A stretch of DNA of 14,450 nt from Bacteroidales bacterium UBA4073 (GCA_002383425.1 DFYV01000169.1:1-14450), one strand, 5' to 3'. Shown: positions 6,436 to 14,183, counted from the stretch's first letter. Notes: generated by a model not told the origin, from the sequence alone. A program made the numbers and translations.

Positions 6436-6451
6436 GTACATTTAAATGTAC
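6436..6451. promoter_or_regulatory. Perfect 16-bp palindrome, likely XRE operator
   Basis: GTACATTTAAATGTAC is its own reverse complement. It lies 4 bp upstream of the pseudogene ATG and downstream of the -7 box, so a bound dimer would block initiation or elongation. The position fits autoregulation by the (former) XRE regulator; binding is inferred. Confidence 0.6.
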
Positions 6452-6468
6452 GAAGCTAAAAGATATTG

Positions 6469-6476
6469 CAAAAATA
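6469..6476 (-). promoter_or_regulatory. -7 box of the XRE(pseudo)-hicBA operon
   Basis: The minus strand reads TATTTTTG (TAnnTTTG) followed by C. The expected start is near 6463, so the palindrome at 6436-6451 would lie in the early transcribed region. No good -33 element is seen at 19 bp. Confidence 0.5.
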
Positions 6477-6559
6477 AAGATACTATTCCAAAAGTGTGCA
6501 TTTGCTAAACTTTTTTCAAATTCAATATAATACATTTTTGGGTATGGTGTCAATATAAG

Positions 6560-7885
6560 TTAATTCTTATACCTGCTGTTAACTCCTTGCAAACCAACAA
6601 GCTGCCAGTATCTTGCTCCGTAGGGCTTAAAGTAAACGTATATGGTGTAACCATTTTCGGTATCGTAAAAGGTTGATTCGATACGGTTATAATCGGGGGT
6701 GGCAGTACCTGTTGAAACAAAAACATACTTGTAGTTGTAAAACCCTTGTTTTAAGAATAGCTTAGCCTCGTAGTTTCCGCTTTGCGGGTTAAAGTTCATC
6801 CTAAATTTAGGGTTGAGCTGCCAACCGGTTAGCTCGCCAAACAGGTAAATATCGCCGTCAAACTGAAGATCGTTGTTCAGCGTAAAGTAAACCCACGTGT
6901 AATCGGCTTCGGTTGGGCTATCGGTTACATCATCACACTTTATAATGTATTTCCCGTTTATATCTCTACTGTCGGTGTATCGGTAACTTTTTACCCTTTT
7001 ATCGGGGGTAAGCATTGTGTGGTAAACACCATCGAAAAGTCTAATTCCTTGCACTTCGGCGGTTTGGTAGTGAAACGATTTGATGTTCAGCTGCCTGAAC
7101 TCGTTCCCACCTTCAAATACTGGCCATGTGGGTGTATAATACTGTAATCTATCGCCATCGATGTACTGGGGCTTTTTAATAATCAACTTGTTGTAGGGCT
7201 GATTGTTCTGGTCAATAAGCACAACAATATCAGTGTCAGGGTCAATTTTGCCGAGTTGCGCAGTGTTCACCGTAAGCTCCACTTGTTGGTGTGTGCGTTG
7301 AATGCTTGTTGCAACCGGTTGGCGGACCAGGGCGTCAATTTTTACCTTTGGCTCGTAAACCCTGAACTGCTGCTGGAGTACAATCTCCTGCCTATTGCTC
7401 TGTTTTACAACTTGTAGAATGTAATTGCCCGATAGTTTGAGTTTAAGATTGCTATTGGGGATTGACAGGGCGTAATGCCGATACTGAACCATTGTGCCCG
7501 ATGAGTACTGGTATTCGTACAAAGGGTTAAATTCAAAACCATCGGCATATTCCATGAAGTTTATGTTTGTACGTTGCCAGCTGTAATTGCAATGTATTAC
7601 GGTGTACTCAAGTTGCTCAATGGATTCCGATAAATCGTCGAATTCAACCGTTATGGTTTCATCGGTATTGAACTCAGCTACGGGTTGATTAAGCTCAAAG
7701 CCAGTTTTATATGCTTTAATCGATTTTATTTCCGTTTGGCAATAGTTCGATAATTTAGTAGTATCCTGTAAAACATTTAGCGTTATATATCTGTTATTTG
7801 AGTAACAAAAATGGCTGAGAGTTATGATAATAAAAAATAATGCATTTATTTTGCCATGTACATATATGGTAAACTTGATATACAT
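6560..7885 (-). CDS. Type IX secretion system Plug-like protein (DUF5103 family)
   Basis: From the ATG at 7885 the product is 441 aa. It begins with a Sec signal peptide (hydrophobic core ALFFIIITLSHF, about 15-26). The N-terminal domain carries the family pattern IKAYKTGFELNQP, EFDDLSESIEQLEYTVIHCN and DGFEFNPLYEYQYSSGT; the C-terminal part has DIYLFGELTGWQ...YEAKLFLKQGFYNYKYV. I recognise these as the DUF5103/T9SS Plug family, which in Flavobacterium binds the SprA outer-membrane translocon from the periplasmic side. A longer frame opens at TTG 7915, but that TTG lies inside the -7 box TATCTTTG, so it would not be transcribed. ATG 7885, about 22 nt after the predicted start site, is preferred. 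It is divergent from nqrA with no evident functional link. Confidence 0.78.
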   Translation of the reverse strand: MYIKFTIYVHGKINALFFIIITLSHFCYSNNRYITLNVLQDTTKLSNYCQTEIKSIKAYKTGFELNQPVAEFNTDETITVEFDDLSESIEQLEYTVIHCNYSWQRTNINFMEYADGFEFNPLYEYQYSSGTMVQYRHYALSIPNSNLKLKLSGNYILQVVKQSNRQEIVLQQQFRVYEPKVKIDALVRQPVATSIQRTHQQVELTVNTAQLGKIDPDTDIVVLIDQNNQPYNKLIIKKPQYIDGDRLQYYTPTWPVFEGGNEFRQLNIKSFHYQTAEVQGIRLFDGVYHTMLTPDKRVKSYRYTDSRDINGKYIIKCDDVTDSPTEADYTWVYFTLNNDLQFDGDIYLFGELTGWQLNPKFRMNFNPQSGNYEAKLFLKQGFYNYKYVFVSTGTATPDYNRIESTFYDTENGYTIYVYFKPYGARYWQLVGLQGVNSRYKN

Positions 7886-7912
7886 CAACTTACTATTAGA
7901 GTTAGGTTTTAC

Positions 7913-7920
7913 CAAAGATA
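7913..7920 (-). promoter_or_regulatory. -7 box of the Plug-like gene promoter
   Basis: The minus strand reads TATCTTTG, an exact TAnnTTTG match, identical to the tRNA-Pro -7 box. The predicted start near 7907 gives a leader of about 22 nt to ATG 7885. No clear -33 box is seen. Confidence 0.55.
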
Positions 7921-7963
7921 CTACATTTGTGGCTGATTTTTTAAACTAAGGTTCAATATTTCT

Positions 7964-7971
7964 TAAGTTTG
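7964..7971 (+). promoter_or_regulatory. -7 box of the nqr operon promoter
   Basis: TAAGTTTG matches TAnnTTTG, 24 nt before the nqrA ATG, giving a 5' UTR of about 18-20 nt. It is divergent from the Plug-like gene promoter with about 43 bp between the two boxes, so the -33 regions of both share the same DNA. The -33 element is weak (TTAA at 19 bp). Confidence 0.55.
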
Positions 7972-7995
7972 TTGTAGCTTATAAACGTTAGCATA

Positions 7996-9354
7996 ATGTC
8001 TAAAGTGATTAAAATTAAACGTGGATTAAATATTCCGTTAAAGGGTTTGGCCGAGAAGGTGCTTATGCGCCTCGGTAAAGCTGAAACTTACGGGGTAAAG
8101 CCAATCGATTTTCCCGGACTTGTTCCTAAGCTCAATGTGGCGGTTGGCGATAGGGTTAAGGCGGGCTCACCTTTATTTTACGACAAGTATCGGCCCGAGG
8201 TTTTGTTTGCTTCGCCAGTGAGTGGCGAAGTGGTTGAAGTTAGAAGGGGCGAACGAAGGGTCATACTCGAAGTGGTAGTAAAGACCGATAGTGGTGATGT
8301 TGCCTACGAAGATTTTGGTGCAGCATCGCCCGATTCGCTTACCCGTGATGAGGTTATTGCCAGGTTGCTGAAAGCAGGGGCATGGCCATACATCAGGCAG
8401 AGGCCATTTGGGGTGGTAGCCAATCCGACCGATACACCTAAATCAATCTTTATTTCAGGTTTCGATACCTCACCTCTGTCTCCCGATATGGATTTTGCTG
8501 TGCATGGCGAGGAGCAAAACTTTCAGGCCGGTATCGATGCATTGCGTAAGCTTACCTCCGGTAAGATACACTTGGTTCTTAACGCCGATTACCCTCCAGC
8601 AAAAGTATTTGCCGATGTTAAGGGGGTTGAATTTCACTATTTCACCGGTCCTCACCCTGCCGGTAATGTGGGCGTTCACATCCACCATATCGATCCAATT
8701 TGTAAAGGCGAAGTGGTTTGGGTGGTGAACCCTTTGGATGTGATTATCATTGGGCGCCTTTTCCTGAAAGGTATTTACGATGCCACAAAGGTTATTGCGC
8801 TGGCGGGTTCCGAAGTGCTTAAACCCCGATACTACAAGCTGATTTCGGGGGCAAGTATTGAAAGCATTGTTAATGACAATATCAGTACAGAAAAGCAGGT
8901 TCGTATTGTTAGCGGCAACGTCCTTACCGGAACCCGGGTCGATAGGCTGGGCTACCTTGGATTTTACGATAATATGGTAAGCGTAATCCCCGAGGGGAAC
9001 AGGCATGAATTTTTTGGGTGGATAGCTCCTGGTGTTGATAAGCACAGCGCTTCACGTACGTTCCTCTCGAAACTTATTCCCGGTAAACGTTTTGCAATCG
9101 ATACCAATATACATGGGGGCCATCGTGCTTTGGTGGTTACCGGTCAGTATGAAAAAGTTTTGCCCATGGATATCTATCCCGTTCACCTAATCAAGGCTAT
9201 TCTGGCAAACGATATTGATAGGATGGAACAGCTGGGGATATACGAGGTTGTGGAGGAGGATATGGCGCTTTGCGAGTACGTTTGCGCATCAAAGACCGAG
9301 GTGCAGGCCATACTTCGGGGTGGCATTGAAACCATGATAAAAGAGTTAAGCTAA
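7996..9354 (+). CDS. nqrA: Na+-translocating NADH:quinone reductase subunit A
   Basis: The 452-aa soluble subunit sits on the cytoplasmic face of the NQR complex and is implicated in quinone binding or reduction. The sequence has the typical N-terminal region (KRGLNIPLKG), the biotinyl/lipoyl-like barrel stretch LNVAVGDRVKAGSPLF...SPVSGEVVEVRRGERR, the central GPHPAGNVGVHIHHIDPI block and the C-terminal YEKVLPMDIYPVHLIKAI region. Length is normal (about 445-450 aa in the family). It is the first gene of nqrABCDEF and distinguishes this operon from the related Rnf complex, which has no NqrA. NqrB follows after 15 nt. Confidence 0.96.
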   Translation: MSKVIKIKRGLNIPLKGLAEKVLMRLGKAETYGVKPIDFPGLVPKLNVAVGDRVKAGSPLFYDKYRPEVLFASPVSGEVVEVRRGERRVILEVVVKTDSGDVAYEDFGAASPDSLTRDEVIARLLKAGAWPYIRQRPFGVVANPTDTPKSIFISGFDTSPLSPDMDFAVHGEEQNFQAGIDALRKLTSGKIHLVLNADYPPAKVFADVKGVEFHYFTGPHPAGNVGVHIHHIDPICKGEVVWVVNPLDVIIIGRLFLKGIYDATKVIALAGSEVLKPRYYKLISGASIESIVNDNISTEKQVRIVSGNVLTGTRVDRLGYLGFYDNMVSVIPEGNRHEFFGWIAPGVDKHSASRTFLSKLIPGKRFAIDTNIHGGHRALVVTGQYEKVLPMDIYPVHLIKAILANDIDRMEQLGIYEVVEEDMALCEYVCASKTEVQAILRGGIETMIKELS

Positions 9355-9369
9355 TATAACATTTGCAAG

Positions 9370-10536
9370 ATGAAAGCGTTACGAAATTATTTGGATAAGA
9401 TTAAACCGCACTTTCAGAAAGGTGGGAGGTTTGAGATGTTCCACTCAACCTTCGATGCTTTTGAAACTTTCCTGTTTGTGCCCAATACTGTTACTACAAA
9501 GGGTAGCCACATTCGCGATGCGCTCGATTTGAAGCGTACCATGTCCATTGTGATAATTGCTTTGATACCAGCAATGCTTTTTGGCATGTGGAATGTAGGT
9601 TACCAGCACGCCCTTTCCATTGGGGCAAGCTGGGAGTTTTGGCAAACGTTCTGGTATGGTTTTCTGAAGGTATTACCGCTTATTGTTGTCAGTTATGGTG
9701 TTGGGCTTTCCATAGAGTTTGCCTTTGCCCAGGTCCGCGGGCATGAGGTAAATGAGGGGTTTCTGGTTAGCGGAATACTAATTCCGCTTATCATGCCCGT
9801 TGATGTACCCCTTTGGATGCTTGCCATAGCGGTAGCATTTGCTGTTATAATAGGTAAGGAAGTTTTTGGAGGTACAGGTTACAACGTGTTTAATCCGGCG
9901 TTACTTACCAGGGCTTTCCTTTTCTTTGCTTACCCCTCGCATATGTCGGGCGATAAGGTATGGATAGCTGGCTTAACCAAGGGGCAAGGTGTAATCGATG
10001 GTTTTTCGGGAGCAACCCCGCTGGCTAAGGCAGCTGCATATCAAATCGATACAATGCCATCGGTGTACGATATGTTCATGGGGTTTATTCCCGGATCGGT
10101 AGGTGAAACATCAACCTTGGCCATACTTATTGGTGCAGCCATTCTGGTAATAACTGGTATTGGAAGTTGGAAAATTATGGTATCGGTTTTTGGAGGAGGA
10201 CTGGCAGCAGGCTTGCTTTTCAATGCTTTTGCCACTAACCCTTACATGCAGATTCCTGCATGGCAACATCTGGTAATGGGAGGTTTTGCATTTGGTGCCG
10301 TTTTTATGGCCACTGACCCTGTAACTGCATCGCAAACCGAAAAGGGTAAATGGATTTATGGCTTTTTGGTGGGTTTCATGGCATTGCTGGTTAGAGTGCT
10401 AAATCCCGCTTACCCCGAAGGCATGATGCTTGCCATACTTCTTATGAATGCTTTTGCCCCGCTAATCGATTACTACGTGGTGGAGGCAAACATACGACGC
10501 AGAATGAAACGCTCCAAAAAGGTTGCTAACGTATAA
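9370..10536 (+). CDS. nqrB: Na+-translocating NADH:quinone reductase subunit B
   Basis: The 388-aa polytopic membrane protein carries covalent FMN and also binds riboflavin in characterised NQR; it forms the main membrane core and is linked to Na+ translocation. The FMN attachment motif SGAT is at 213-216 (T216), in GFSGATPLAKA. Hydrophobic helices are evident at about 58-73, 97-120, 131-163, 249-265, 271-289, 301-314 and 330-342. The conserved KEVFGGTGYNVFNPALLTRA block is at 163-182. The gene is complete, with 15 nt before it and 13 nt after it to its operon neighbours. Confidence 0.96.
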   Translation: MKALRNYLDKIKPHFQKGGRFEMFHSTFDAFETFLFVPNTVTTKGSHIRDALDLKRTMSIVIIALIPAMLFGMWNVGYQHALSIGASWEFWQTFWYGFLKVLPLIVVSYGVGLSIEFAFAQVRGHEVNEGFLVSGILIPLIMPVDVPLWMLAIAVAFAVIIGKEVFGGTGYNVFNPALLTRAFLFFAYPSHMSGDKVWIAGLTKGQGVIDGFSGATPLAKAAAYQIDTMPSVYDMFMGFIPGSVGETSTLAILIGAAILVITGIGSWKIMVSVFGGGLAAGLLFNAFATNPYMQIPAWQHLVMGGFAFGAVFMATDPVTASQTEKGKWIYGFLVGFMALLVRVLNPAYPEGMMLAILLMNAFAPLIDYYVVEANIRRRMKRSKKVANV

Positions 10537-10549
10537 ACATCGCTGAGCT

Positions 10550-11320
10550 ATGAGTTTAATTGAAAAGATAAAAAGCATGGATCGCAACAGCAACGCCTAC
10601 ACCATAATGTACTCGTCGGCAATGGTCATTATCGTTGCCTTGCTGCTGGCAGTAGCCTCAACTGCGCTAAAACCGGCACAAACCAAGAACGTTGAAACCG
10701 AAAAAAAGATTGATATTCTTCGCTCAATAGGAATGGCCGAAGGGGTAGAAAAAGCCACGAACAAGCATAGCTTTGTTTCGGAAAATTTCACCAAATATAT
10801 TGCTGAACAATATGTGGTTAACTCCAATGGTGATACCATAACTGGAGTTATTGCCTTTAATGTGGATATGAAGGTTGAAATGGCAAAGCCCCTCGAACAA
10901 CGTAACCTTCCCGTTTACAAGGCAAAACTCGATGATGGGAGTGTGAAGTATATCATTCCCTTGCGTGGGCGTGGCCTTTGGGGACCCATTTGGGGATATA
11001 TTGCCCTGAATGATGACTTGAATACCATTTACGGTGCTACTTTTGCCCATCAGGGCGAAACACCTGGGTTAGGTGCTGAGATTTCCACCCCTGAATTCCA
11101 GCAACAGTTTAAGGGAAAATCAATTTTTCAGGGCGACAGCATTCTAACCTTTACCTCCGTTAAGGTGGTGAAGGGAGGTGCTACCGCTAACGATCCCCAT
11201 GGTGTTGATGCCATATCGGGTGGAACTATTACAAGCAAAGGGCTTGAGTCTATGCTTTTCGACTGCCTGTCGGGTTACCAAAACTATTTCGATAAAGTTA
11301 AAAAACAGCTTAAATCATGA
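10550..11320 (+). CDS. nqrC: Na+-translocating NADH:quinone reductase subunit C
   Basis: The 256-aa subunit has one N-terminal membrane helix (about 19-40, YTIMYSSAMVIIVALLLAVA) and a periplasmic FMN-binding domain. The FMN is attached to a threonine by the flavin transferase ApbE, which is not in this window. The attachment motif reads DAISGGTIT (T226), with glycine where the common form has alanine (SGAT). The GRGLWGPIWGYIAL and HQGETPGLGAEIS motifs, typical of NqrC/RnfG, are present. The stop TGA overlaps the nqrD ATG (ATGA at 11317-11320), so the two genes are translationally coupled. Confidence 0.95.
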   Translation: MSLIEKIKSMDRNSNAYTIMYSSAMVIIVALLLAVASTALKPAQTKNVETEKKIDILRSIGMAEGVEKATNKHSFVSENFTKYIAEQYVVNSNGDTITGVIAFNVDMKVEMAKPLEQRNLPVYKAKLDDGSVKYIIPLRGRGLWGPIWGYIALNDDLNTIYGATFAHQGETPGLGAEISTPEFQQQFKGKSIFQGDSILTFTSVKVVKGGATANDPHGVDAISGGTITSKGLESMLFDCLSGYQNYFDKVKKQLKS

Positions 11321-11976
11321 GTGATGTCAAGGAAAGAGAACCATGGTTCTCACCAAAGAACATAAAGTTGCTTACCGGGCCTATCAATTCTCAAAATCCG
11401 ATTACGGTATTAGTGCTTGGTATTTGCTCAGCTCTGGCAGTAACCGTTAAGCTTAAGCCTGCCATTGTTATGGCCATTTCGGTTACCGTGGTAACAGCTT
11501 TCTCAAACCTGATTATTTCGTTAATTCGAAAATCAATACCCAACCGAATTCGCATAATTGTTCAGCTGGTGGTTATTGCTGCACTGGTAATTCTGGTTGA
11601 TCAAATCCTGAAAGCTTACGTGTACGATGTAAGTAAACAGCTGTCGGTATTTGTGGGGTTAATCATCACCAACTGCATAATCATGGGACGCCTCGAGGCT
11701 TTTGCCCTTGGTAATAAGCCTTGGCCATCGTTCCTCGATGGTATTGGTAATGGCTTGGGATATGGGTTGATTCTGGTTATTGTGGCCTTTTTCCGTGAAT
11801 TGCTTGGTTCAGGAACAATTTATGGATACAGGGTGATACCCACTGAATGGTACATCGGTAACGGTGGTTTTTACGAAAACAATGGGATGATGATTTTGCC
11901 TCCCATGGCACTGATTACCGTTGGTATTATAATTTGGATTCAGCGTAGCCGAAACCGCAAGTTAATTGAGGAGTAA
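11317..11976 (+). CDS. nqrD: Na+-translocating NADH:quinone reductase subunit D
   Basis: The 219-aa membrane protein is one of the homologous pair NqrD/NqrE, which fold as inverted halves and share an intramembrane iron-sulfur centre. The two cysteines expected to ligand it are in LGICSALAV (C37) and TNCIIMGR (C120). About six hydrophobic helices are visible. The start overlaps the nqrC stop by 4 nt. Length and motifs are normal. Confidence 0.95.
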   Translation: MSDVKEREPWFSPKNIKLLTGPINSQNPITVLVLGICSALAVTVKLKPAIVMAISVTVVTAFSNLIISLIRKSIPNRIRIIVQLVVIAALVILVDQILKAYVYDVSKQLSVFVGLIITNCIIMGRLEAFALGNKPWPSFLDGIGNGLGYGLILVIVAFFRELLGSGTIYGYRVIPTEWYIGNGGFYENNGMMILPPMALITVGIIIWIQRSRNRKLIEE

Positions 11977-11999
11977 CCCTTTAAATATAAAACTCAGCC

Positions 12000-12617
12000 A
12001 TGGAACATCTATTCAACATATTTATAAAGTCGATATTTATCGACAATATGGTTTTTGCTTACTTTTTGGGGATGTGTTCGTTTCTGGCAGTATCAAAAAC
12101 CGTAAAAACTTCTATGGGGCTCGGGATTGCAGTAATATTTGTGATGGCTATTACTGTGCCGGTAAACTACCTGATGAATAAGTACCTTTTACTGCCGGGT
12201 GCTCTCAGCTGGCTCGATCCCAGCTTTGCCACGCTCGATCTGAGTTTCCTGTCGTTCATTATGTTTATTGCAGTTATTGCATCAATGACTCAACTGGTGG
12301 AAATGGTGGTGGAGAAGTTTTCCCCCTCACTCTACAATTCCTTAGGCATATTCCTTCCTCTTATTGCAGTTAACTGTGCCATTCTGGGAGGTTCACTGTT
12401 CATGCAGGAACGTGAGTACGAAACCCTTGCCGAGGCCACTGTTTTTGGTTTAGGTTCTGGCATTGGCTGGGCCTTAGCCATTGTTAGTGTGGCAGCTATT
12501 CGTGAAAGGCTAAAGTATTCCGATATTCCTAAACCCTTACGTGGATTGGGTATTGCTTTTATTTTAACTGGATTAATGGGAATAGCATTCATGACCTTTA
12601 TGGGCATTAAGTTGTAG
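12000..12617 (+). CDS. nqrE: Na+-translocating NADH:quinone reductase subunit E
   Basis: The 205-aa membrane protein is the partner of NqrD. Cysteines C26 (GMCSFLAVS) and C126 (VNCAILGG) correspond to the iron-sulfur ligands known in Vibrio NqrE. About six hydrophobic helices are present, including LDLSFLSFIMFIAVIASM. It starts 23 nt after nqrD. An overlapping +1-frame ORF at 11966-12181 is a shadow. Confidence 0.95.
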   Translation: MEHLFNIFIKSIFIDNMVFAYFLGMCSFLAVSKTVKTSMGLGIAVIFVMAITVPVNYLMNKYLLLPGALSWLDPSFATLDLSFLSFIMFIAVIASMTQLVEMVVEKFSPSLYNSLGIFLPLIAVNCAILGGSLFMQEREYETLAEATVFGLGSGIGWALAIVSVAAIRERLKYSDIPKPLRGLGIAFILTGLMGIAFMTFMGIKL

Positions 12618-12638
12618 AATTTGCTAATAGTATTGATT

Positions 12639-13898
12639 ATGGTATTACTAACAGGAAATGGAACCATCATATTTTCAGCAATTGTAGTATTTCTGCTCAT
12701 CATCCTATTGCTGGTTGCGGTTCTGCTATACGCCAAAACAAAACTTACCCCTCAAGGGAAGGTGAAAATAGTGATAAACGATGAGCGAAACCTTGAGGTT
12801 GAACCCGGTGGAACAATCCTTTCTACCCTTTCGAATAATGGCATTTTCTTGCCTTCGGCATGTGGGGGCGGTGGAACATGCGGCATGTGCAAGTGTAGGG
12901 TATTGGAGGGAGGCGGTAGTATTCTGCCCACCGAAGTAAATTTCTTTACCCGTAAACAGCAAAATGAACACTGGCGTTTGGGCTGTCAGGTAAAAGTGAG
13001 AGAGGATATTAAAATTGAAGTACCCGAAGAGGTTTTAGGCATCAAGAAGTGGGAGTGCGAGGTGGTATCGAACCACAATGTGGCCACTTTTATTAAGGAG
13101 TTCGTGGTTAAGCTACCCGAAGGCGAAAGGTTAAACTTCCGCTCAGGGGGTTATATTCAGATTGATGTGCCTAAGGTTAAGGTCGATTTCTCAAAAGATA
13201 TCCTTGTTGAGCCTGAGTTTCGCGATGAATGGGATAAATTCAAGATGTGGAATTTAAAGATGAAAAATTCCGAGGAGACATTTCGGGCCTACTCCATGGC
13301 TAATCACCCCGCCGAAGATACCATAATCATGCTTAATGTTCGTATTGCCACTCCTCCATGGGATAGGGAGAGAAATGCCTTCATGAATGTTAACCCTGGG
13401 GTATGTTCAAGTTTCATTTTCTCCCGTAAGCCCGGCGATAAGGTTATGATATCGGGTCCCTATGGTGAATTCTTTATAAAAGATACCCGGAATGAGATGA
13501 TGTTTATTGGCGGGGGAGCTGGCATGGCGCCTATGCGCTCCCATATTTTCGACCAGTTCCTTACCAAGCGTACTACCCGTAAGGCCACATTTTGGTATGG
13601 AGCTCGTTCCAAACGTGAAATATTCTATGAGGAGCATTTCCGCAAGATTGAGCGGGATTTTCCTAACTTTAATTTCACCATCGCCCTTTCCGAACCAAAA
13701 CCAGAGGATAACTGGACCGGTTACGTGGGATTTATCCATCAGGTTATCTACGACAACTACCTGTCGAAACATGAAGCCCCCGAGGATATTGAGTACTACC
13801 TCTGTGGCCCTCCGGCAATGAATCAGGCCGTTCAAAAGATGCTATACGATTTGGGCGTTCCACAGGAAATGATCGCATTCGACGATTTTGGTGGATAA
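12639..13898 (+). CDS. nqrF: Na+-translocating NADH:quinone reductase subunit F
   Basis: The 419-aa subunit is the electron entry point: it oxidises NADH through FAD and passes electrons to a [2Fe-2S] centre. One N-terminal helix (about 8-32) anchors it. Numbering from ATG 12639, the ferredoxin cysteines are C75, C81 and C84 (ACGGGGTCGMC) and C116 (LGCQVKV). The FAD motif RAYSMAN is at about 216-222, the nucleotide-binding GGGAGMAP at about 291-298, CGPPAMNQAV at about 389-398, and the family's C-terminal FDDFGG closes the protein. A longer frame begins at TTG 12621, 3 nt after the nqrE stop, but the ATG gives the usual MxLL-like N-terminus and is preferred. It is the last gene of the operon. 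Confidence 0.95.
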   Translation: MVLLTGNGTIIFSAIVVFLLIILLLVAVLLYAKTKLTPQGKVKIVINDERNLEVEPGGTILSTLSNNGIFLPSACGGGGTCGMCKCRVLEGGGSILPTEVNFFTRKQQNEHWRLGCQVKVREDIKIEVPEEVLGIKKWECEVVSNHNVATFIKEFVVKLPEGERLNFRSGGYIQIDVPKVKVDFSKDILVEPEFRDEWDKFKMWNLKMKNSEETFRAYSMANHPAEDTIIMLNVRIATPPWDRERNAFMNVNPGVCSSFIFSRKPGDKVMISGPYGEFFIKDTRNEMMFIGGGAGMAPMRSHIFDQFLTKRTTRKATFWYGARSKREIFYEEHFRKIERDFPNFNFTIALSEPKPEDNWTGYVGFIHQVIYDNYLSKHEAPEDIEYYLCGPPAMNQAVQKMLYDLGVPQEMIAFDDFGG

Positions 13899-13930
13899 AA
13901 CATTGTTTAACTAAACTTAATGTTCCTTTA

Positions 13931-13956
13931 ACCCGCATTAGCTCATGCGGGTTTTA
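13931..13956 (+). terminator. Rho-independent terminator of the nqr operon
   Basis: ACCCGCAT (13931-13938) pairs perfectly with ATGCGGGT (13945-13952) across a 6-nt loop TAGCTC, followed by TTTA. It lies 33 nt after the nqrF stop. The T-tract is short but the 8-bp GC-rich stem is strong. Confidence 0.8.
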
Positions 13957-13962
13957 TCTTTG
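13955..13962 (+). promoter_or_regulatory. Candidate -7 box directly after the nqr terminator
   Basis: TATCTTTG followed by CATCG is the same 13-nt sequence found at the tRNA-Pro promoter. It overlaps the tail of the nqr terminator. The position expected for a -33 element falls inside the hairpin and does not match TTTG, so activity is uncertain. Confidence 0.35.
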
Positions 13963-14015
13963 CATCGTAATCAAAAGCATAAAAATTAGTTTTCTCATAG
14001 ATTTTTGGTTTTGAG

Positions 14016-14033
14016 TTAGGTTTAGGTTTAGGT
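14016..14033. repeat. Tandem hexamer TTAGGT x3
   Basis: Three perfect 6-bp units, followed by imperfect continuation (TTGGTTTTAGGT) to 14045. The period differs from the 7-bp arrays elsewhere in the window. Confidence 0.8.
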
Positions 14034-14053
14034 TTGGTTTTAGGTAACAAAGC

Positions 14054-14079
14054 GGGGCAGAAATGCCCCTTTTGTTTTT
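14054..14079 (+). terminator. Strong Rho-independent terminator with GAAA tetraloop
   Basis: GGGGCA (14054-14059) and TGCCCC (14064-14069) close a GAAA tetraloop and are followed by TTTTGTTTTT. The minus strand lacks a comparable T-tract, so it terminates plus-strand transcription. It is the second terminator after nqrF, about 100 nt beyond the first. Confidence 0.8.
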
Positions 14080-14158
14080 CGTGCCCACCTAAGGAGATTT
14101 GCCTTTTTCCTATTTTTAGTGTTTAGTCAAAAGTATCGTGTTAAAAAATTCAGAACTC

Positions 14159-14183
14159 CTGACCTGATGGGTATAATGGCTCA
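14159..14183. repeat. Dispersed repeat containing TAATGGCTCA, copy 2
   Basis: Gap-free partner of 2551-2575 (19 of 25 identical), in the same orientation and also intergenic. Confidence 0.45.

Larger units (their letters stand above)
13968..14079 (+). ncRNA. Candidate short transcript (about 110 nt) of unknown function
   Basis: The stretch begins at the predicted start site of the -7 box at 13955-13962 and ends in the T-tract of a strong terminator at 14079. No ORF of meaningful length lies inside. It contains TTAGGT repeats. It resembles no RNA family that I recognise; it could equally be non-transcribed spacer. Confidence 0.25.

Noticed and set aside
8470..9045. Long minus-strand ORF of 191 aa inside nqrA
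   Set aside because: Shadow of nqrA, which is intact with all family features; no independent motif or promoter.
12621..12638. TTG start for nqrF
   Set aside because: ATG at 12639 gives the usual NqrF N-terminus; the extra six residues (MLIVLI) add nothing that the family requires.
14016..14033. Telomere-like TTAGGT repeat
   Set aside because: Only three units, internal to a spacer beside an nqr operon; nothing else suggests a chromosome end.
14128..14135. TACTTTTG on the minus strand as a promoter -7 box
   Set aside because: No -33 element and no gene or terminator downstream on the minus strand; such 6-of-8 defined boxes are expected by chance in AT-rich DNA.
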